A stretch of DNA of 64,000 nt from positions 2,915,501 through 2,979,500 of the forward strand of contig NZ_CP015348.1 of NCBI RefSeq assembly GCF_002109325.1, given 5' to 3'. A program made the translations under genes and the position numbers. This DNA comes from Sporosarcina ureae (GTDB lineage: Bacteria > Bacillota > Bacilli > Bacillales_A > Planococcaceae). Below are positions 37,997-46,225 of the stretch, piece after piece; positions within the stretch are counted from its first letter, which is position 1; each line of letters opens with the position of its first letter. A model generated the notes under the pieces. It was not told where the DNA came from. It worked only from the letters and a program-made list of their open reading frames with translations, and made no database searches.

Positions 37997-38622
37997 TGGA
38001 TTTGAATACAAAATTCACCCCTGAAACGTGGCCCGCTCATCCTGAGAGAGCTACTTTGGAAGCAAAGAATAAATTTGTTGGTTTTTGGCTTTTCCTTGGT
38101 GGAGAGACAATCCTTTTCGCTACGTTGTTCGCAACATATATGGCACTGAAAAACAAAGGTCCTAGTGGCTTTGGTTTCACAACACAAGAGCTATACACAT
38201 TACCTTTAGTATTTGTTATGACGATGTTGCTTTTGACATCATCACTAACAAGTGTGTATGCAATGTATCATTTGAAGAGTTTCAACTTCAAAAAAATGCA
38301 GCTATGGTTAGGTATTACAGCATTATTAGGACTAGGATTCTTAATGTTGGAAGTGTATGAGTTCTCTCATTACGTTCAAGAAGGATTTACGTTCAGTAAT
38401 AGTGCGTTCAGTTCTGCGTTCTATACTTTAGTAGGAACACACGGCTTCCACGTGGCAGTCGGTTTAGTATGGATCACATTGTTGATCTTCCGTAACTCAA
38501 AGCGTGGATTGAACTTGTATAATGCAACTAAATATTATACATTTTCACTTTACTGGCACTTCATTGACGTAGTTTGGGTATTCATCTTTACTGTAGTCTA
38601 CTTGATGGGAGTGGTCGGTTGA
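37996..38622 (+). CDS. ctaE: Cytochrome caa3 oxidase subunit III, CtaE
   Basis: A 208-residue membrane protein with five helices, the bacterial subunit III. 'KNKFVGFWLFLGGETILFATLFATY' opens helix 1 and 'VGTHGFHVAVGLVWI' and 'SLYWHFIDVVWVFIFTVVYL' are family signatures. It stabilises subunit I. The ATG shares a base with the ctaD stop (TAATG) and its own stop overlaps ctaF. Confidence 0.95.
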   Translation: MDLNTKFTPETWPAHPERATLEAKNKFVGFWLFLGGETILFATLFATYMALKNKGPSGFGFTTQELYTLPLVFVMTMLLLTSSLTSVYAMYHLKSFNFKKMQLWLGITALLGLGFLMLEVYEFSHYVQEGFTFSNSAFSSAFYTLVGTHGFHVAVGLVWITLLIFRNSKRGLNLYNATKYYTFSLYWHFIDVVWVFIFTVVYLMGVVG

Positions 38623-38969
38623 TGTCAGAAGTTCAAATGATTAAAAGATCTCCTGCTGAACAGTCACTGTCTCAACGTCGTGCAAAAGAATCAATGCGCA
38701 GTCAAGTTGCGATGTTTGCTCTGATGATTTTCTTAACACTTGTATCATTTTCCATGGTGTTTGCTCATCTAAATGACGTTGCTGGTTTCTCAAAATTCTT
38801 TATCATTCCAACATTATTCCTCTTTGCAGCTGTACAAGTTGGTCTTCAACTTTACTACTTCATGCATATGAATGAAAAAGGACATGGCATTCCACAAATG
38901 TTTATGTTTACAGGTGCTTTGCTAGGATTCTTAATCCCACTTACATTTGTAACTATCGTTTGGTGGTAA
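38622..38969 (+). CDS. ctaF: Cytochrome caa3 oxidase subunit IV, CtaF
   Basis: A 115-residue protein with three helices of the COX4 prokaryotic family. 'VGLQLYYFMHMNEKGHG' is diagnostic of the central helix end. The ATG at 38622 overlaps the ctaE stop (TGATG); a longer reading lies wholly inside ctaE. It ends seven bases before the inverted repeat of the inserted IS, which separates it from ctaG. Confidence 0.92.
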   Translation: MSEVQMIKRSPAEQSLSQRRAKESMRSQVAMFALMIFLTLVSFSMVFAHLNDVAGFSKFFIIPTLFLFAAVQVGLQLYYFMHMNEKGHGIPQMFMFTGALLGFLIPLTFVTIVWW

Positions 38970-39011
38970 GCAATAGAAAGAGGCTGGGACATAACTAGCC
39001 AGAAGTGAGCC

Positions 39012-39055
39012 AAAAAAGGGTTCGATCATCGGTTTTTGATGATCGAACCCTTTTT
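39012..39055 (-). terminator. Terminator at the 3' end of the IS transposase
   Basis: GGGTTCGATCATC and GATGATCGAACCC form a perfect 13-pair stem flanked by A and T runs. Active in both directions, it also stops the cta transcript. Confidence 0.9.
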
Positions 39056-39078
39056 GTATAGAAATCCTTGTACGACTT

Positions 39079-40656
39079 CTATACATTTACCTCCCTGGCA
39101 GTGTACTTTCTCAAGTTCACTGCCAATAAACCGAAGGCTAATTCATTTTTCACCTTTTCCTTTCCTCTTACGGAGAAACGAGTGAACCCTAAATTAGCCT
39201 TCAAGAATCCAAAAACTGGCTCTACGTCAATCTTGCGCTTGCCGTAAATTTCACCTGTTTTCTTATCTGAAAGCTTTTCACGAATATATTCTTTTTGCTG
39301 TTCCCACTTTTCATTCACATACAACTTCCTATTGTTCTCTTCTTTTGCTTTGGTACAGAAAGAGCGCAATGGGCAGCTTGAACAATCCTCACATTCGTAT
39401 ACTTTCATCGTCCGTGTGAATTGATAACGATCCGTACGATTGGAAAGGTAGCGGAACACGAGTTTTCTGTCATTTGGGCAAGTAAAGGTATCCGTAGTTT
39501 CATCATATGCCCAATTCGCTGTATTGAAAGGATCGGTTTTGTACTTCTTTTTCTTTTCTTTCCGGTAGTGGTTATAGGTAATAAGCGGAACGCGCTTTCG
39601 ATTTTCAATGACATCTCCGTAATTCTGTTCACTTCCATAACCGGCATCCGCGACAATATACTGTGGCAGCTCAAAAAAGTCTTGTTCAATAGTATCTAAG
39701 AATGGAATGAGTGTACGCGTATCGGTCGGATTTGGATACACGTCAAAAGCGAGGGTATATTGCCCTTCGGTCGCAATTTGCACATTATATCCCGGTTTTA
39801 GTTGCCCGTTTTTCATATAATCATCTTTCATCCGCATAAAGGTCGCATCGCGGTCCGTCTTCGAGTAGCTGTTACGATGGCCAAAGATCTTCATATCGTG
39901 CTGATACTTCTGCTTTCGATCCAAGAAGTCTTGAAATTGTTTACGGTATTGTTTAGGTTCCTTTCGTAGCGAGCGAATTTGTTTACGTTCCTCGACATCT
40001 TCGCTAGCGTTAATCTTTTCTGTATAGGTTTGGATAGTATCATCTAGCTTCTCTACTACTTTAGACAGTTCCGCAGTAGATAGTTCATCCAGACTTTCCC
40101 GTTCGATTTCAGGGATGATCTCTTTTTCTAACAGCTCTTCGTACATCTGACTGGACCTTTCTACAAGACCTGAACTATACCGTTCCACTGACTTGCGCCA
40201 GACAAATGTAAATTTGTTCGCATTCGCCTCAATCTTTGTTCCATCAATAAAAATGGCTTCTTCATCAATTAGCTGTTTTTGTACCAGCTGACAACGAAAT
40301 TGTACAAAGCACTGGCGTAATAATTCTTTCACTTCAGGATGAACACGAAAACGATTAATGGTGCGATAGCTTGGATTATAGCCTTGAGCTAGCCACATCA
40401 TGCGAAGGCTATCTTTTAAAAGACCTTCTATTTTTCTGCCTGAAAAAACAGACTGTGTGTAGGCACACAAAATGATCTTTAACATCATACGTGGATGATA
40501 AGATGGGCAACCTGTCTCACGCAAAAAACCGTCAAAAGCTTCATTAGGTATGCTTTCAATTAGATCATGCACAGCGTAAGCAATATCATGTTCTTGTAAG
40601 CTGATTTCTAAATCTAAAGGTAAAATCAGTTGATTCATGTTATAATCTTTAAACAT
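39079..40656 (-). CDS. IS1182-family transposase
   Basis: A 525-residue DDE transposase that appears intact. N-terminal DUF772-type domain ('HPRMMLKIILCAYTQSVFSGRKIEGLLKDS', 'YRTINRFRVHP'), first catalytic aspartate region 'EAIFIDGTKIEANANKFTF' (about 140), second 'IVADAGYGSEQNY' (about 330), a cysteine cluster 'CEDCSSCPLRSFC' and a C-terminal 'IDVEPVFGFLKANLGFTRF' with the glutamate. ATG 40656 follows GGAGGT. In the mRNA the ribosome site can pair with an upstream segment (see the hairpin at 40657-40713), which should limit translation of readthrough transcripts. Confidence 0.93.
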   Translation of the reverse strand: MFKDYNMNQLILPLDLEISLQEHDIAYAVHDLIESIPNEAFDGFLRETGCPSYHPRMMLKIILCAYTQSVFSGRKIEGLLKDSLRMMWLAQGYNPSYRTINRFRVHPEVKELLRQCFVQFRCQLVQKQLIDEEAIFIDGTKIEANANKFTFVWRKSVERYSSGLVERSSQMYEELLEKEIIPEIERESLDELSTAELSKVVEKLDDTIQTYTEKINASEDVEERKQIRSLRKEPKQYRKQFQDFLDRKQKYQHDMKIFGHRNSYSKTDRDATFMRMKDDYMKNGQLKPGYNVQIATEGQYTLAFDVYPNPTDTRTLIPFLDTIEQDFFELPQYIVADAGYGSEQNYGDVIENRKRVPLITYNHYRKEKKKKYKTDPFNTANWAYDETTDTFTCPNDRKLVFRYLSNRTDRYQFTRTMKVYECEDCSSCPLRSFCTKAKEENNRKLYVNEKWEQQKEYIREKLSDKKTGEIYGKRKIDVEPVFGFLKANLGFTRFSVRGKEKVKNELAFGLLAVNLRKYTAREVNV

Positions 40657-40713
40657 AAGGATACCTCCGATACTTTTTGTTGTGGTGACTAAATTTTATC
40701 AGAAGGTATCCTT
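40657..40713 (-). promoter_or_regulatory. Transposase promoter inside a translation-sequestering hairpin
   Basis: AAGGATACCT (40657-40666) and AGGTATCCTT (40704-40713) are perfect inverted ten-mers. One arm covers part of the transposase ribosome site. The loop holds TGATAAAAT (extended -10, 40693-40701), so native transcripts would start inside the loop and lack the blocking arm. Confidence 0.6.
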
Positions 40714-40744
40714 TTTTTCTTCCTAAAATTAAAAAATCCTATAT

Positions 40745-40788
40745 AAAAAAGAACGGACCCCATAAACTTCAATGGGTCCGTTCTTTTT
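40745..40788. terminator. Terminator guarding the upstream end of the IS
   Basis: AGAACGGACCC pairs with GGGTCCGTTCT, with A and T runs. It blocks transcription from outside into the transposase and from the IS toward ctaG. Confidence 0.85.
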
Positions 40789-40860
40789 CGATTTCAAGGA
40801 GGGTTTTGTCCCAGCCTCTTTTTTCATTCGCTTTTAGATGAAATTGTCAAAGTTCGTACA

Positions 40861-40889
40861 TTGAGTTATCGTTTATAAGCTCGTATAAT
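40861..40889 (+). promoter_or_regulatory. SigA promoter of ctaG
   Basis: TTGAGT, 17-base spacer, TATAAT, 40 bases outside the IS end and about 117 bases before the ctaG start. This can explain how ctaG is expressed despite the insertion. Confidence 0.65.
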
Positions 40890-41005
40890 AGGCATAGGAA
40901 AGAACTTCGTCAACTTTGTGCTTTGATGCTGAGTGTGTTGCGAATATCCCAGCACTACATACAGAGTAGATTCAGCGAATTGATTATAAAAGGAGAGTGA
41001 TTGTT

Positions 41006-41929
41006 TTGCCGTTAAGTATTTTTGGTTTTAGGGCTTTGTGGAGTCCTTATTTCTTAATAGCCATTGCACTTGGAATCGTTTTATATTATCTGATAACCGT
41101 TAAATGGCGCGATCGTTTCGAAGGGTCGCAGCCGTTAAAGAAACACCAAGCTGTTTATTTTTTATCTTCCATGGTGTTGCTCTATATTGTCAAAGGTTCT
41201 CCAATGGATTTAATTGGTCATATTTTATTTTCGGTCCATATGGCTCAAATGGCTTTATTGCTTTTAGTCGTAGCACCGTTCTTCATTATCGGTATACCGA
41301 ACTGGATATGGGAAAAGCTTCTATCCTTCAAGTTTTTCAGAAAAGTATTCATGCTATTGACTAAACCGCTTATTAGTTTGTTAGTATTTACATTTATGTT
41401 CTCGATGTATCACTATCCACTGATCTTGGACCAAGTGAAGTTAAGTTTGCCGTTACACACTATTTTCACCATCACACTTTTCTTCTCTGCTATTTGTCTC
41501 TGGTGGCCTGTAGTCAATACGGTAAAAGGACAGCCACAATTACACGGCTTGAAAAAAATTGGTTATGTCATATTGAGTGCTTTGCTCATTACACCTGCCT
41601 GTTCGTTGATCATCTTTGTCGACGTACCCGTTTACGAAACATACAGCAGTGGTGAAGCGTGGCTTCAAGCTATGGCATTATGTGTGCCAAGTGGAACTCT
41701 AGCTGGACTATCAGGCCTTGGCATCTCGGGACCTGAGCTGTTCACAAATATGCCTACGTTATACGATCAGCAATTAGGCGGTATCCTGATGAAAGTCATC
41801 CAGGAACTCGTTTATGTAGTTGTTATCGGCCGCATTTTCTTAAGTTGGTCACAGTATGAAAGAGATAATGCGGAAGAAATTACTAGACAAGATTTACTCA
41901 AACGCCAGAATTTGACGATGCATGGCTGA
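41006..41929 (+). CDS. ctaG: Cytochrome caa3 oxidase assembly factor CtaG
   Basis: A 307-residue membrane protein with about seven helices of the caa3_CtaG family. 'MPLSIFGFRALWSPYFL' matches the start of B. subtilis CtaG ('...FGFRAMWSPYF'). 'HMAQMALLLLVVAPFFIIGIP' and 'MYHYPLILD' contain the conserved histidines. It is needed for formation of active caa3 oxidase. TTG 41006 is ten bases after AAAAGGAG; the GTG at 40997 overlaps that site. Read from its own promoter and followed 25 bases later by ctaM. Confidence 0.92.
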   Translation: MPLSIFGFRALWSPYFLIAIALGIVLYYLITVKWRDRFEGSQPLKKHQAVYFLSSMVLLYIVKGSPMDLIGHILFSVHMAQMALLLLVVAPFFIIGIPNWIWEKLLSFKFFRKVFMLLTKPLISLLVFTFMFSMYHYPLILDQVKLSLPLHTIFTITLFFSAICLWWPVVNTVKGQPQLHGLKKIGYVILSALLITPACSLIIFVDVPVYETYSSGEAWLQAMALCVPSGTLAGLSGLGISGPELFTNMPTLYDQQLGGILMKVIQELVYVVVIGRIFLSWSQYERDNAEEITRQDLLKRQNLTMHG

Positions 41930-41954
41930 TTGAGCAAAAAGGAGTTAGTGTAGG

Positions 41955-42416
41955 ATGGGACTACCACTATTACCGACGATCAGCACATTTTTCATCATCT
42001 TATCTGCTATTTTGGTTGCGGTTGGTTGGAATTTGATCCGACAAAGAAAGATAGAAGCGCATCAAAAAACGATGATCGCAGCCGCTGTATCAGCAGTTCT
42101 ATTCTTTATTATTTATATCTCTAGAACTGTATTTATAGGCAACACTGCTTTTGGTGGACCTGATGAGTTGAAAATTTATTACACAGTGTTTTTAATATTC
42201 CACATCGTATTAGCAACGACAGGGGCCGTCTTTGGAGTTATTACGATCAATGCAGGCTTGAAGAACAATCTTGCACGCCATCGTAAAATCGGTCCTGTTA
42301 CAAGTATCATCTGGTTCTTCACGGCCATTACAGGAGTCGCTGTGTACTTGTTGCTGTATGTCTTTTACAAAGGCGGAGAAACTACTTCGATGTTTAAAGC
42401 AATTCTCGGATTTTAA
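41955..42416 (+). CDS. ctaM: DUF420 membrane protein CtaM (YozB-like)
   Basis: A 153-residue protein with four helices of the DUF420 family. 'LPTISTFFIILSAILVAVGWNLIRQRKIEAHQKTM' and 'HIVLATTGAVFGVITINAGLKNN' with conserved histidines are typical. In S. aureus the homologue CtaM is required for maturation of the aa3-type oxidase. Placed directly after ctaG, it is most likely an oxidase assembly factor here too. ATG 41955; ends before two strong hairpins. Confidence 0.85.
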   Translation: MGLPLLPTISTFFIILSAILVAVGWNLIRQRKIEAHQKTMIAAAVSAVLFFIIYISRTVFIGNTAFGGPDELKIYYTVFLIFHIVLATTGAVFGVITINAGLKNNLARHRKIGPVTSIIWFFTAITGVAVYLLLYVFYKGGETTSMFKAILGF

Positions 42417-42423
42417 TAAAATT

Positions 42424-42472
42424 CTAAGGCTGAAGTCGAATTACATGTAAATGTGTTTGACTTCAGTCTTTT
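42424..42472 (+). terminator. Terminator of ctaG-ctaM
   Basis: GGCTGAAGTC pairs with GACTTCAGTC across a partly paired loop, followed by TTTT. Confidence 0.7.
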
Positions 42473-42500
42473 ATCTAGGAACATTATAGCTGTACAACCT

Positions 42501-42534
42501 AAAAAGGGATATCTCGATTGAGATATCCCTTTTT
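42501..42534. terminator. Terminator of the AI-2E family gene
   Basis: AAAAAGGGATATCTC and GAGATATCCCTTTTT are perfectly inverted around four bases. Efficient in both directions. Confidence 0.88.
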
Positions 42535-42538
42535 GGGA

Positions 42539-43594
42539 TTAAATTTTGAAATTCAGTTTGATAATACCTGCTTCTCTTGCTGTATTGAAGAGAATGACAA
42601 GCAATGGTCCAATGAAGAAGCCAAGAAATCCGATAAGCTTTAAACCGATAAACATCGCAATCAAAGTAGGTAATGGAGACAATCCGATTTGTGAACCCAT
42701 TACTTTCGGTTCGATTGTTCGTCTGATGACTAAGAGAATGACAGCTAATATCGCCAATTTTGTACCCATTGCAATATCGCCTGAAACATATTGATAGATC
42801 GACCAAGGGGCGAGAATAATAATGGAACCGAGTATCGGAATGATATCGATAATCCAAATAACTAAAGCCATAACTACTGCATATTTAGGAATAATTAGCA
42901 ACAATCCGATAAAGGAAACGACTAGAATGATTACACTAACTAGTAATTGCGCTTTAACAAAGCCTAATATGACATATCGTAATCTGTTCATCATATAGTG
43001 GACCTTTTCTGCGGTAGCATCTGTTAAGTGAAAATAGAAAGTCTTTTTCAAGTTAGGTAATTCCAACATGAATAAGAATAGGGCAATCATAAACACGATA
43101 AAACTAACAAGGAAATTAGGGATATCGGAAATCAAAGCCAAAATCCGGTCATAGCTCAAAAGTGTAATAATTGAAATACGTATCGATTCAATTATTTCAT
43201 TAAATTCATTTTCCAGCATCGCCAGTATATCTTCCGGCATGCCGACGGTGTACTGAAACAATTTGCTTTGCGTGTTAATCCATACACTTGAGAGGGAATT
43301 TAAATAATTTGGAATCTCTTTTGTGAAATAAACTATTTTACCGATGAGCGTGGTAACCGTATAGTAAAGTAGAAAAACACTGATTCCAACAAATACAATA
43401 AAATTCACAATTACAGAAACTTTACGTTTCCACTTAAATCGCATTTCCACCCATTTAACGAGAGGATCTAAAAATATAGCGGTCAACAACGCTAAAATGA
43501 TAGGGATGGAAACGGGTAAAATAAAGAATATGATAACTAATAATACGATAATACTGAACACAATCATGATATTTCGTTTTGTCAGCAATTTCAA
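42539..43594 (-). CDS. AI-2E family transporter (YtvI-like membrane protein)
   Basis: A 351-residue protein with about eight helices (PF01594). The C-terminal 'GSQIGLSPLPTLIAMFIGLKLIGFLGFFIGPLLVILF' is the family hallmark, and 'VIWIIDIIPILGSIIILAPW' precedes it. Members include TqsA, sodium/proton exchangers and the Bacillus sporulation protein YtvI; the substrate cannot be predicted. TTG 43594 lies ten bases after GGAGG. It is monocistronic apart from readthrough from the YugN-like gene upstream. Confidence 0.82.
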   Translation of the reverse strand: MKLLTKRNIMIVFSIIVLLVIIFFILPVSIPIILALLTAIFLDPLVKWVEMRFKWKRKVSVIVNFIVFVGISVFLLYYTVTTLIGKIVYFTKEIPNYLNSLSSVWINTQSKLFQYTVGMPEDILAMLENEFNEIIESIRISIITLLSYDRILALISDIPNFLVSFIVFMIALFLFMLELPNLKKTFYFHLTDATAEKVHYMMNRLRYVILGFVKAQLLVSVIILVVSFIGLLLIIPKYAVVMALVIWIIDIIPILGSIIILAPWSIYQYVSGDIAMGTKLAILAVILLVIRRTIEPKVMGSQIGLSPLPTLIAMFIGLKLIGFLGFFIGPLLVILFNTAREAGIIKLNFKI

Positions 43595-43657
43595 AAGTGA
43601 TCGTCCTCCACATAGATACTGTTTTTATTATAACCAAATTAGTGGAGTAATAGTAGA

Positions 43658-43692
43658 AAAAGCCGAAGAACATTTAGCTCTTCGGCTTTTTC
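43658..43692. terminator. Terminator of the YugN-like gene
   Basis: AAAAAGCCGAAGA pairs with TCTTCGGCTTTTT; on the minus strand it lies seven bases after the stop. Confidence 0.85.
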
Positions 43693-43698
43693 GTATCA

Positions 43699-44058
43699 TT
43701 ACAAACTATATTGCTTTAACTCATCATATACTTTCTTTAGCGTGAGTTCGCAGTCCTTAACTAAGCTAGCTGGGAAGTTTTCTTCTTCGCCGTACTCCAC
43801 ACCGTGTGGATAGTAGTGCTTTCCTAGAACTGGTTGTTTTAGACGTACTGTAGCTTTTCTACCATCTATATCGCCTTCAACTAGTTCACCGAAAACTCGC
43901 AAGTAGTATGTACCTTCCTTGACAATATACTTTTTGTCAAAAGTTACACGCTCATAATCCCATTGTCCATCAATCTCAAGATTATTCTTATTCATAATTT
44001 CTTCCATTACGCGTAAATCTGCTACAAGGCCTTTAAGACCAATATTTTCAACATACAT
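43699..44058 (-). CDS. YugN-like family protein
   Basis: A 119-residue soluble protein. 'GQWDYERVTFDKKYIVKEGTYYLRV' and 'LGKHYYPHGVEYGEEENFP' match the YugN family of Bacillales (PF08868). No catalytic motif is known; the function is unknown. ATG 44058 follows GAGGGGG; the upstream 20 codons lack a start signal. It lies alone on the minus strand, with ylbC divergent from it. Confidence 0.82.
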   Translation of the reverse strand: MYVENIGLKGLVADLRVMEEIMNKNNLEIDGQWDYERVTFDKKYIVKEGTYYLRVFGELVEGDIDGRKATVRLKQPVLGKHYYPHGVEYGEEENFPASLVKDCELTLKKVYDELKQYSL

Positions 44059-44306
44059 CAGTATATCCCCCTCTATGTTCATCCTGACGAATACGTATAC
44101 TATTATATCATAAAACAAATCGATTTTACTTGCAATGACAACATTGTGTCAACGCTTTCTTTCTGACTTATATAAGTGACTAGCGCGAGTGTCTTCTGTA
44201 CAATGAAAGAAAGTTGCATTTTAAGAAAAATATTCATCACACCATGGTTTTTACAATACGCTAAACTAACAAAGTAACAACAGATACGTGTGGAAAGGGA
44301 GATTAC
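44059..44306. other. Divergent region between the yugN-like gene and ylbC
   Basis: About 250 bases. TGACAACATTGTGTCA (44136-44151) is an inverted repeat of five-base arms and could be an operator. Otherwise nothing is recognised; ylbC's ribosome site AAAGGGAG is at about 44294. Confidence 0.35.
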
Positions 44307-45386
44307 ATGTGGAGAGTAGGATGGAAGATTCTTCTTTTGCTTTTTATCGTAATGGGAGTCTTTTATTTCATGAGTGATAAAGTAAGTGAGAATGAGCTAC
44401 TGGAATCACCAGTGCAGCACGGTTCACCAATAGCCGTTCCTGAAAAAGGTCCATCGATAGGCGGGGAAGGAATGCCGCGGCCAACAGAAGGTATGTCAGT
44501 ACTTGTTGGACAGAAAGTCGAGAAGATGGAAGAACAATATGGTGAGCCTTCTAGGATTGAACCTTCAAGTTTTCAATATGAGTGGTGGATCTATACGGAA
44601 GGACCGCGTTTTATGGCGGGGGTTCTAAAAGGGAAAGTGAATCAGATTTATACTGCTGATAGTACGTCGGATATAGTTCCTTTTAAAATCGGTCAAAATG
44701 TGCAAGAAATTCATCGGTTTACACCTATCGAATCCGAGATTGACGTAAAGATTCAAGAAAATATTTATACATTTTCATTAAATAGTGAAGATATAAAAAA
44801 TCGCATACTGATTCCATATGAAAATTTATTTGTGCAATTATATATTGATCAGATAGATGGTGGTATTGAAGGTGTTCGCTTTATTAGCCCAGGTACTTTG
44901 GTGAAACATCAACCTTATGATATGACGTACTTAGGGGAAATGATGGAAGCACCTAAACCTTCGTCAACTGTACAGACAGAGGTAGATCGTGCCATGGAAC
45001 GACAGACGTTTGAATTGACTAATCAGTTGCGCGAAGAACATGAACTGCCACTATTATCTTATAATGATAAGCTGGCTATACTTTCAAGAAAGCATAGCCA
45101 GGAAATGATATTTCGTAAATATAGCTCCCATGAGGAAGAGCCTGTTCAAGTTTATACTGAGCGTTTAAAATCGGTTGGACTAACCCCTAGCAAAGCAGGG
45201 GAAAACATAGCGTTCAATTATATTGATGCGATTGAAACTGTGCATGGTTGGTTGAATTCTCAAAAACATCGAGATGTCTTATTAAATCCCGACTTCACCG
45301 ATACCGGCATTGGCGTTTATAATAAATACTATACACAGGCATTCATAGCGCAAACTGAAACTGAACAATCAATAGATGAAGACTAA
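44307..45386 (+). CDS. ylbC: CAP (SCP/PR1) domain protein YlbC
   Basis: A 359-residue membrane-anchored or secreted protein. Residues 5-22 are a signal/anchor helix. Residues about 65-205 match the CAP-associated N-terminal domain ('GQKVEKMEEQYGEPSRIEPSSFQYEWWIYT'). Residues about 230-350 are the CAP domain, with cavity histidines in 'SRKHSQEMIFRKYSSHEE' and 'GENIAFNYIDAIETVHGWLNS'. Sporulation proteins of this architecture are common in Bacillus. Its stop overlaps the convergent aspartokinase-like gene by four bases. Confidence 0.88.
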   Translation: MWRVGWKILLLLFIVMGVFYFMSDKVSENELLESPVQHGSPIAVPEKGPSIGGEGMPRPTEGMSVLVGQKVEKMEEQYGEPSRIEPSSFQYEWWIYTEGPRFMAGVLKGKVNQIYTADSTSDIVPFKIGQNVQEIHRFTPIESEIDVKIQENIYTFSLNSEDIKNRILIPYENLFVQLYIDQIDGGIEGVRFISPGTLVKHQPYDMTYLGEMMEAPKPSSTVQTEVDRAMERQTFELTNQLREEHELPLLSYNDKLAILSRKHSQEMIFRKYSSHEEEPVQVYTERLKSVGLTPSKAGENIAFNYIDAIETVHGWLNSQKHRDVLLNPDFTDTGIGVYNKYYTQAFIAQTETEQSIDED

Positions 45387-46114
45387 GGAAGAATCCATGT
45401 ACCTTCCTCATTTGAGCCGATGCCTCGTATATGAAGAGGCATCGCTTTTTGTTGTGCATAAATGGCTGCTTTCTCTTGTATAACAGGTCGATCACATTTT
45501 AATAACGGAAGGAATTCATCAAATAGGAGCTTGTCAAACCGCTTATAGTCAGACGTTTTGTGAGGATCTGCTGACATAACGCCTGGTACATCCTTAAAAA
45601 ATTCTACATGACTGGCTTGTAATGCAGATGCTAATGCGATCGCAGTCAGATCACTGCCACCTCTACCAAGAGTCATAAACTGCCCCTGTATATTCATCCC
45701 TTGAAATCCAGGGACGATGATGCATGAGTGCTTTTGTAGTGTATTGACGATATGTGTGCTGTTTATTTTGTCAATTGTTGCATTGCAGAATTCGCCTGAT
45801 GTCCGAATGCCTGTATTTTGTCCATAGATTATCGTGTTGTTTATACCTTCAGTAGATAATTCTGCAGATAAGACTGCCGAAGCAATCAATTCCCCGCATG
45901 CAGCCGCCAAATCTCTGGCTTCGCCGGATTTCGAGAAGGAGTCCGTAAGAGTAAGTAAATCGTCTGTGGAATAGGCGTCGCCTCCTCTACCCATTGCAGA
46001 TACTACAACGATGACAGCACGATGCTTCGACAAAGCCTGTCGAATATGCTGAATACACTTTGCCCGTTGTTGTTGATTCTGCATGGCAATCCCGCCAAAC
46101 TTCTGGATAATCAT
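45383..46114 (-). CDS. Aspartokinase-like kinase lacking ACT domains
   Basis: A 243-residue amino acid kinase domain of the aspartokinase type. 'IIQKFGG' is the phosphate-binding start, 'VVSAMGRGGDAYSTDDLLTL', 'GELIASAVLS', 'TLGRGGSDLTAIALASAL' and 'FFKDVPGVMSADP' follow in the right order, and 'SNEEGTW' marks the normal end of the catalytic domain. The two regulatory ACT domains that give lysine/threonine feedback in 400-residue aspartokinases are absent; the chain ends where they would start. It should make aspartyl phosphate free of feedback control, if active. Some usual residues differ (KFGGTS is KFGGIA). Divergent from a MurE-like ligase 111 bases away. Ribosome site weak (GGGA). Confidence 0.8.
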   Translation of the reverse strand: MIIQKFGGIAMQNQQQRAKCIQHIRQALSKHRAVIVVVSAMGRGGDAYSTDDLLTLTDSFSKSGEARDLAAACGELIASAVLSAELSTEGINNTIIYGQNTGIRTSGEFCNATIDKINSTHIVNTLQKHSCIIVPGFQGMNIQGQFMTLGRGGSDLTAIALASALQASHVEFFKDVPGVMSADPHKTSDYKRFDKLLFDEFLPLLKCDRPVIQEKAAIYAQQKAMPLHIRGIGSNEEGTWILP

Positions 46115-46135
46115 AGAATCCCAACTTTCTTCGTG

Positions 46136-46162
46136 ACATTCTTCTTACGCCTTTCATAGAAT
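46136..46162 (+). promoter_or_regulatory. SigE-like (or SigK-like) promoter of the MurE-like gene
   Basis: ACATT, 14 bases, CATAGAAT. The SigE consensus is about ATATT-N14-CATACAnT, so there is one mismatch in each element. CATAGAATA also fits the SigK -10 CATAnnnTA. On the other strand CATAAAGTA (46169-46177) and TATAAT (46181-46186) face the aspartokinase gene. Confidence 0.45.
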
Positions 46163-46225
46163 ACTTTATGCTTCGTTTCATTATATTCTCTGACGAATAA
46201 AATGTTCGGGAAGGGGCGGGATACC

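Larger units (their letters stand above)
38977..40821 (-). mobile_element. IS1182-family insertion sequence
   Basis: 1845 bases bounded by inverted repeats: AAAGAGGCTGGGACATAAC (38977-38995) and its complement at 40803-40821, 18 of 19 matching. It carries one intact transposase on the minus strand. Strong hairpins sit just inside both ends (39012-39055 and 40745-40788) and insulate it. No clear target duplication is seen. It lies between ctaF and ctaG, which are contiguous in B. subtilis. Confidence 0.9.

Noticed and set aside
39012-40788. Terminal hairpins of the IS as an attenuator of the cta operon that predates the insertion
   Set aside because: Both lie inside the terminal inverted repeats and so belong to the element.
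45383-45386. Possible frameshift removing the ACT domains of the aspartokinase-like gene
   Set aside because: Downstream sequence in all frames belongs to the intact convergent ylbC; no ACT-like remnant remains.
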